The position numbers and the translations under genes are program-made. From an uncultured Lachnospiraceae bacterium (GTDB lineage Bacteria; Bacillota; Clostridia; Lachnospirales; Lachnospiraceae): a DNA stretch of 47,203 bases. The stretch covers positions 1 to 47,203 of the forward strand of contig CANOKL010000032.1 of assembly GCA_947566645.1 (NCBI GenBank). Reading direction: 5' to 3'. Shown here in pieces: positions 42,554 to 47,203 of this stretch. The notes beneath the pieces are model-generated. The model saw only the letters and a program-made list of their open reading frames with translations, was not told the DNA's origin and did no database searches. Position 1 is the first letter of the stretch. Each line of letters opens with the position of its first letter.

Positions 42554-43765
42554 ATGATTAAGCGGGAATTATATATGAGACGTATCCGTCCTTTTATCGC
42601 GAAAGATATCGTGAAGGTTTTGACAGGAATCAGAAGATGTGGGAAATCGGTCATGCTGGATTTGATTAAAGAAGAATTATTAGAGCAAGGCGTATCAAAA
42701 TCAAGTATTTTGAGTATGAATTTCGAATCCAGAGCAGCAGAGTATGTAAAAGACGCAGACTCTTCATACCGGTTCATTAAGGAATTTGCAGGGAAATCAG
42801 AAGGAAAAGTATACTTATTGCTGGATGAGATTCAAGAACTTGAAGGATGGGAGACCATGATCAACTCCTGCATGATTGATTTTGATGTAGATATTTATAT
42901 TACTGGTTCGAATGCGAAGATGCTGTCAGGAGAGCTTGCAACATATCTCGGGGGACGTTATGTAGAATTTAAGATTTATCCATTTTCATTCAAGGAGGCA
43001 CTGGACTTGTTGAATGAGAATAGAGGATATACTCTGACAGAGGCATTTCAGATCTATCTGACAAGAGGCAGTATGCCGTTTTTATATCAATTCCAGATAG
43101 ATGAACCCAGCGCCCGCCAGTATTTGGAGGATATCTATTCATCAATTATTCTGAAAGATATCGCGCAGAGGAACCATGTACGGGATATGGAACAGTTAAA
43201 GCGTATATTGTTATACTTTATTGCAAATGTAGGGAATCCCTTTTCGGCGTCCAGTGTCACAAAATATTTAAAAAGTGAGAAGAGAAATATTTCTACAGAG
43301 ACGCTTTATAACTATATTGATTATTGTAAGACAGCATGTCTGCTTCATCTTGTTCCGCGGGAAGAGGTGATGGGAAAACAGCTTCTTAAGTTCCAGGAGA
43401 AAATCTATCTGGCTGATCATGGAATCCGGGAGGCAATTTATGGAAATAATCTGAGAGATATCAATCAGACTTTGGAAAATATTATATACATGGAGTTATT
43501 GCGCCGCGGTTATGAAGTAAGAATTGGAAAGGCGGGAGATCTGGAGGTTGATTTTGTCGCGCATAAAGGCGGAGAACGAATCTACGTACAGGTCAGCTAT
43601 CTGCTTGCGGGCGAAGAGACAGTAGAACGTGTATTTGGTATATTAGAGCGGATACCGGATAATTATCCGAAATATGTTGTGACCATGGATGAAATCAGCA
43701 GAAGCAGAAACGGGATCAAGCATAAGAATGTTAAGGAATTTCTGCTGATGGAGAACTATGAGTAG
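42554..43765 (+). CDS. AAA_14 ATPase with DUF4143 domain
   Basis: The protein has 403 residues. The N-terminal AAA_14 ATPase has Walker A TGIRRCGKSVML (about 24-35), Walker B VYLLLDEIQELEGWE and sensor DVDIYITGSNAKMLSGE. The C-terminal DUF4143 domain (EDIYSSIILKDIAQRN, then LYNYIDYCKTACLLHLV and a nuclease-like GDLEVDFVAHKGGERIYVQVSYLL with D...Q-x-S in place of E-x-K) is complete. The family is common and variable in gut bacteria, with unproven roles that may include defence or plasmid biology. The ATG at 42554 follows GGGAGATGTGAAGG. Length is normal. Confidence 0.9.
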   Translation: MIKRELYMRRIRPFIAKDIVKVLTGIRRCGKSVMLDLIKEELLEQGVSKSSILSMNFESRAAEYVKDADSSYRFIKEFAGKSEGKVYLLLDEIQELEGWETMINSCMIDFDVDIYITGSNAKMLSGELATYLGGRYVEFKIYPFSFKEALDLLNENRGYTLTEAFQIYLTRGSMPFLYQFQIDEPSARQYLEDIYSSIILKDIAQRNHVRDMEQLKRILLYFIANVGNPFSASSVTKYLKSEKRNISTETLYNYIDYCKTACLLHLVPREEVMGKQLLKFQEKIYLADHGIREAIYGNNLRDINQTLENIIYMELLRRGYEVRIGKAGDLEVDFVAHKGGERIYVQVSYLLAGEETVERVFGILERIPDNYPKYVVTMDEISRSRNGIKHKNVKEFLLMENYE

Positions 43766-43818
43766 CGATGCTGGCATGCAGCATAATTTTCAGTGAATTT
43801 CCAGAGGACGGTATTTTT

Positions 43819-44511
43819 ATGTGTAAAGATATGAGTGAAAAGAAGAGAATTTTGATTGCAGATGATGAGCCGGGGATTATTCTCCTGTTAAAAGATTATT
43901 TTGAGATGCAGGATTACAGCGTTATTACAGCGGCGAATGGGATCGAGGCGCTTGAAAAGCTGTCCCAGGGTCCGGATCTGATTCTCCTGGATGTGAATAT
44001 GCCTCTTCTTGACGGGTTTGAGGTATGTGAGAGGATCCGGGCACATGTGTCCTGCCCGATTCTATTTCTGACAGCGAAGATTGAGGAGGCAGACCGGATC
44101 AGAGGACTGATGTCAGGAGGAGATGATTATATTCTGAAACCCTTTAGCATTGATGAGCTGGGGGCCAGGGTAGAGGCGCATCTGAGGCGTGAGAGGCGGA
44201 AAAAGACAGAGGGCACGGTAAAGATTTTTGATCACCTGGCCATTCATTATGAGGAAAAATCAGTCTATTACGGAGAGCATTCCCTTTCGCTTACGAAGAC
44301 AGAATTTGGAATTACAGAGATCTTATCCCTGAATCCCGGGCAGGTGTTCAGCAAAGACCAGTTATATGAGAGAGTCCGGGGTTTTGATGGAAGCGCAGAC
44401 AGCAGTATTGTGATGGAGCATGTCCGGAGAATCCGGGGGAAGATCGGGAGATTTACGGATAAACCATATATAGAGACTGTGTGGGGAGTTGGTTACAGAT
44501 GGATTGGCTAG
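43819..44511 (+). CDS. OmpR-family response regulator
   Basis: The protein has 230 residues. The receiver domain has the acidic pair in IADDEPG, the phosphoacceptor Asp in LILLDVNMPLLDG, the Thr/Ser position in ILFLTAK and the Lys in YILKPF. The C-terminal winged helix reads LSLTKTEFGITEILSLNPGQVFSKDQLYERV and ends in VWGVGYRWIG. ATG 43819 is chosen because AGAGGA lies ten bases upstream; the frame is open back to 43768. The gene overlaps the histidine-kinase gene by 13 bases, so they form a two-component pair. The signal is unknown. Confidence 0.93.
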   Translation: MCKDMSEKKRILIADDEPGIILLLKDYFEMQDYSVITAANGIEALEKLSQGPDLILLDVNMPLLDGFEVCERIRAHVSCPILFLTAKIEEADRIRGLMSGGDDYILKPFSIDELGARVEAHLRRERRKKTEGTVKIFDHLAIHYEEKSVYYGEHSLSLTKTEFGITEILSLNPGQVFSKDQLYERVRGFDGSADSSIVMEHVRRIRGKIGRFTDKPYIETVWGVGYRWIG

Positions 44512-45767
44512 AGGAAAAACTGGAAAAGCTGTTAGCATATATCCGCAATCTTTCGTTCCGCAAAGCGATGATTGCTTATATTCTTGTGCTTGCAGTGATT
44601 GTATGGGGATTATCCTGGTTCACAATGACACTCTGCAGCCAGCTGGAGCTAAAGCTTCTGACCGGAGAGAATTTCAGGAACAAGAAGAGTGAATTTTTTT
44701 ACGAGAATGGGATTTTATGGAGATATGCATTTTCATTTCCGGGGAATACAGACAGTGTGGGCGTCGTTATTCTAGATTTTATCCGGACATGGTGTCCCTT
44801 CTTCTATGCATTTGCAGGCATGATTATTACCATTCTCATTTTTTATAAGAAACGGCTTCTCTGTCCTCTTAAGGTTCTTCAGGAGAGTGTGAAAAAGATA
44901 CGGGAAAATGATCTTGACTTTCAGGTAACCTATGACAGCCGGGACGAGCTGGGGAGTCTCTGTGATTCCGTAGAGGACATGCGCCTGGAGCTGATTCGTG
45001 GAAAAGAAGAGATGTGGAGGCTCGTTGAGCGGCAGAAGGAGCTGAATGCCGCATTTGCCCATGATCTCCGTACGCCCCTTACTGTACTTAAGGGCTACAC
45101 GGATTTTCTGGCAAGATATGTGCCGGAGGGAAGAGTGAGCCAGGAAAAGCTTACAGGCACACTTGCACTGATGGCAGAACATCTGGCACGGCTGGAGGAA
45201 TACAGCCGTACTATGAAAGGAATCCGCAGCATCGAAGATGTTCCTTTTTCACCAGAAAAGATAAGCCTTAGTGGAATCAGAAGGAGAGTGGAAGAGGTGG
45301 TGTTTGCCCTCAACCAGGCAGAGGGAATAGAGATCATCTGCCAGAAGGGAGACGGAGAGGAATGCCCGGGGGACGGCATGCCCATAAGTGGAGAGAAGAA
45401 GCTTAAGGGGGATGACAGTGTGAAGCTTAAGGCGGACGACAGCTTGATTATGGAGGTTCTGGGGAATATGCTCTCTAATGCGATCCGCTATGCGAGGGGA
45501 AGGATAGAGGTTGCATCTGATTATAATAAACAAAGCGGAGAGTTTCTTCTGACAGTGCTGGATGACGGACCGGGATTTACGGAGGAGCAGCTTGAAAAGG
45601 CGCTGAAGCCATATTATAAGGAACCAGAAGCACCGGATGCAGACGAACACTTTGGGATCGGACTTCATATATGCAGAGAATTATGCAAAAAACATGGCGG
45701 AACCTTAAGTGTGGCAAATAGTATACAGGGAGGAGCAGCCGTGACGGCTTCATTTTTTGCAGGATAG
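44499..45767 (+). CDS. Sensor histidine kinase
   Basis: The protein has 422 residues. Two membrane helices (about 21-42 and 85-107) flank a small extracytoplasmic loop of about 40 residues, followed by HAMP (CPLKVLQESVKKI), a HisKA box with the phosphorylated His in FAHDLRTPLTVLKGY, and a HATPase domain (N-box NMLSNAIRYA, G1 DDGPGF, G2 FGIGLHICRELCKKHGG). The ATPase domain carries a hydrophilic insertion (about 285-310, with CPGDGMPISGEKK and a duplicated KLK.DDS) between strands that is not usual. Start 44499 is favoured by GGGGAG nine bases upstream. Confidence 0.9.
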   Translation: MDWLEEKLEKLLAYIRNLSFRKAMIAYILVLAVIVWGLSWFTMTLCSQLELKLLTGENFRNKKSEFFYENGILWRYAFSFPGNTDSVGVVILDFIRTWCPFFYAFAGMIITILIFYKKRLLCPLKVLQESVKKIRENDLDFQVTYDSRDELGSLCDSVEDMRLELIRGKEEMWRLVERQKELNAAFAHDLRTPLTVLKGYTDFLARYVPEGRVSQEKLTGTLALMAEHLARLEEYSRTMKGIRSIEDVPFSPEKISLSGIRRRVEEVVFALNQAEGIEIICQKGDGEECPGDGMPISGEKKLKGDDSVKLKADDSLIMEVLGNMLSNAIRYARGRIEVASDYNKQSGEFLLTVLDDGPGFTEEQLEKALKPYYKEPEAPDADEHFGIGLHICRELCKKHGGTLSVANSIQGGAAVTASFFAG

Positions 45768-45833
45768 AGAAGTCTGGCTGCGTTACGAAGGAACCGGTAT
45801 TTAAATTTCGAAGTAGGAAGGGGGAAATATAAA

Positions 45834-46964
45834 GTGAGTTATGGAAGAAGCACATTTTTCGAAGAGATGCGGAAGAAGCGGAAAGTTATTTTTCTTGACA
45901 TAGACGGAGTATTACAGCCATGCTCAAACCAATACCGCTTTGATCATGATATGTATCAGACGAGACAGGATATGGCCGAGAAATTTCAGGATGACCGGTA
46001 TCTTGAACTGGACCGGTATGATGTAGCTGCTGTCTGCTACGACTGGGATGAAAAGGCGGTTGGCTGTCTGAAGGATTTGATTTTCCGCAGTAAAGCAGAG
46101 ATTGTAATCAGTTCTGACTGGAAAAGAACGAAAGATATAGAGGATATGCGGCTGTTGTTTAAGATTCACAGGCTTGATGAATATATAACGGATATGACGC
46201 CTTTCGAACAGTTTTCATCAAAAGCGGATGACATCAGGGAATATCTGAAATCACATACAGATATTGGCTCTTATGTTATTATTGATGATCTGGATATGGA
46301 AAAGTATTTCCGTGGTCATACGGTATATACAGGGAGAAGAAGCCGGCTGGATAAGGAAGCGATGCTTAAGGCGGAGAGAATCCTGGAATTTGGACCATGG
46401 TGGGGTGAATTATACAGGTATAAAACAGAAGCTGGCGAACTGGATTTGCTTGAAGACCATTATAAAAAAGTGATTTTCCTTGACATAGACGGAGTTCTTA
46501 ATGATGAGGGAGATGAGTGGAGGAAGGGAGTAGTCATTGATCCTGGTTTCGTCCGGAATCTGTTTCAGATTGTTGATAAGACGGGGGCTGAAATTATTCT
46601 CTCATCTTCCTGGCGTTATTCCTATGGCGCATATGCACAGAGAGGATTCCCAGGAGATCATAAGGACTTGGAAGATTTATTGCAAGCCTTTGACAAATAT
46701 GGACTCAAAGTTCCAGGCATCACTCCTCTCCTGTTTAATGGGCCGGATGGGCGGCCATTCGAAATACGGTCATGGCTGTGTCACCGCCCGGAGGTAGAAA
46801 ACTTTGTAATACTGGATGATGATACATTTTGGAACTGGCAGTGGCTGGAACCTCATTTTGTGTGCACAAGCAGGAAAAACGCAGATGGGAAGTATGAGAA
46901 AGGGCTGGATAGAAAATGCGTTTATGAGGCTATTCAGATTTTAAATGGAAAGAGAGGCGTTTGA
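45834..46964 (+). CDS. Tandem HAD-domain protein (HAD_SAK-like, duplicated)
   Basis: The protein has 376 residues built from two homologous halves. Each starts with the HAD nucleophile motif in VIFLDIDGVL (about residues 19-28 and 217-226), followed by a motif II strand (AEIVISSDWKR in the first, AEIILSSSWRYSYG in the second) and an acidic FVILDDD/YVIIDDLD motif near the end. This matches the HAD domain named for Swiss Army Knife RNA-repair proteins. Those proteins are tied to RNA end repair, but a tandem stand-alone form is of unknown function. The start is GTG at 45834 behind AGGAAGGGGG. The stop touches the start of the next gene. Confidence 0.8.
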   Translation: MSYGRSTFFEEMRKKRKVIFLDIDGVLQPCSNQYRFDHDMYQTRQDMAEKFQDDRYLELDRYDVAAVCYDWDEKAVGCLKDLIFRSKAEIVISSDWKRTKDIEDMRLLFKIHRLDEYITDMTPFEQFSSKADDIREYLKSHTDIGSYVIIDDLDMEKYFRGHTVYTGRRSRLDKEAMLKAERILEFGPWWGELYRYKTEAGELDLLEDHYKKVIFLDIDGVLNDEGDEWRKGVVIDPGFVRNLFQIVDKTGAEIILSSSWRYSYGAYAQRGFPGDHKDLEDLLQAFDKYGLKVPGITPLLFNGPDGRPFEIRSWLCHRPEVENFVILDDDTFWNWQWLEPHFVCTSRKNADGKYEKGLDRKCVYEAIQILNGKRGV

Positions 46965-47203
46965 ATGATACCATTAAAAATAGAGACTTTGCTGGAGGGA
47001 CGTGTCGTTGAACATGACCGTGTAGAGTATAAAACAGGCTGGAATCCAAATGATATTATTCATTCTATTTGTGCGTTTGCAAATGACTATGATAATACCA
47101 ATGGCGGATATATCGTCATAGGGGTAAAAGAGAGCAATGGTATGCCGGTATTTCCGTTAGAAGGTGTTCCGAAGGAAAAGTTAGATTCCATACAGCAGGA
47201 AAT
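46965..47203 (+). CDS. AlbA_2 (Schlafen-like, AAA_4) protein, cut by window end
   Basis: Only the first 79 codons are present. They contain EHDRVEYKTGWNPNDIIHSI, then CAFANDY and GGYIVIGVKE, the signature of the AlbA_2 / Schlafen AlbA fold that begins a family of DNA-binding regulators and defence-associated ATP-binding proteins. AGAGAGG lies before the ATG. The start codon directly follows the stop of the tandem HAD gene, so the two are co-transcribed. The rest lies beyond the window. Confidence 0.85.
   Translation, partial: MIPLKIETLLEGRVVEHDRVEYKTGWNPNDIIHSICAFANDYDNTNGGYIVIGVKESNGMPVFPLEGVPKEKLDSIQQE

Overview
The window looks like a low-to-mid GC Firmicute chromosome, most likely a gut Lachnospiraceae (Blautia / Dorea / Clostridium-cluster XIVa type). 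This rests on strong AGGAGG-type ribosome binding sites, BspA-like leucine-rich-repeat and Cys-rich repeat surface proteins, an Lsa-type ABC-F protein, a GH127 arabinofuranosidase locus and many short intergenic palindromes. The species cannot be fixed from sequence reading alone. The first 64 bases are almost pure C and are probably an assembly or sequencing artefact.

Layout. 139-5348: a secreted LRR surface protein and an O-antigen-ligase-like membrane protein. 5351-8604: a repeat-rich, partly decayed region with an intact AAA/ABC-type ATPase, an RNase III-like fragment, a truncated AAA-ATPase-like gene joined to a glycosyltransferase fragment, and an intact Uma2-family protein. 8701-12430: a CapA-family protein, upp, and a K+ channel with a cytoplasmic nucleotide-binding part and a C-terminal RyR domain. 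12560-14441: an ABC-F antibiotic-resistance-type gene behind a structured leader (short leader peptide, intrinsic terminator, hairpin that can mask the ribosome binding site). 14883-17903: a 1006-residue secreted repeat protein.

17956-29474 reads as a defence neighbourhood. It holds an MNT/HEPN toxin-antitoxin pair whose HEPN gene carries an in-frame TGA, a bacterial PH-domain protein, a gene of unknown function directly ahead of a complete Wadjet-type SMC plasmid-defence operon (TIGR02677/02678/02680/02679 = JetA, B, C, D), an alkyltransferase-like protein with Trp in place of the reactive Cys, and a 31-codon type I toxin with a convergent antisense RNA promoter. 29724-32767: an AraC regulator, a DUF3795 protein and an AAA ATPase with a nuclease-like C-terminus.

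32859-42065 is a catabolic locus. A divergent AraC regulator faces a GH127 beta-L-arabinofuranosidase followed by a complete family-5 (Opp/Dpp-type) ABC importer: two permeases, two ATPases and a lipoprotein binding protein. The pairing suggests uptake of arabinosylated peptides or oligosaccharides followed by cytoplasmic removal of arabinose. 42070-47203: palindromic intergenic elements, a DUF4143 ATPase, an OmpR-type two-component pair, a tandem HAD protein and the start of an AlbA_2 (Schlafen-like) protein cut by the window end.

Three families of short palindromes run through the intergenic DNA. (i) Five GGGGACGGGG REP/BIME-like elements (5351, 6811, 8639, 10797, 19561) lie mostly exactly at gene 3' ends; two of them supply the last codons of proteins. 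(ii) GTTACTATTCAC-ended elements lie at 14623, 29592, 31056, 42140 and 42320. (iii) An ATACTCAC hairpin occurs at 3556 and 14812. No rRNA, tRNA, CRISPR array or intact transposase was recognised.
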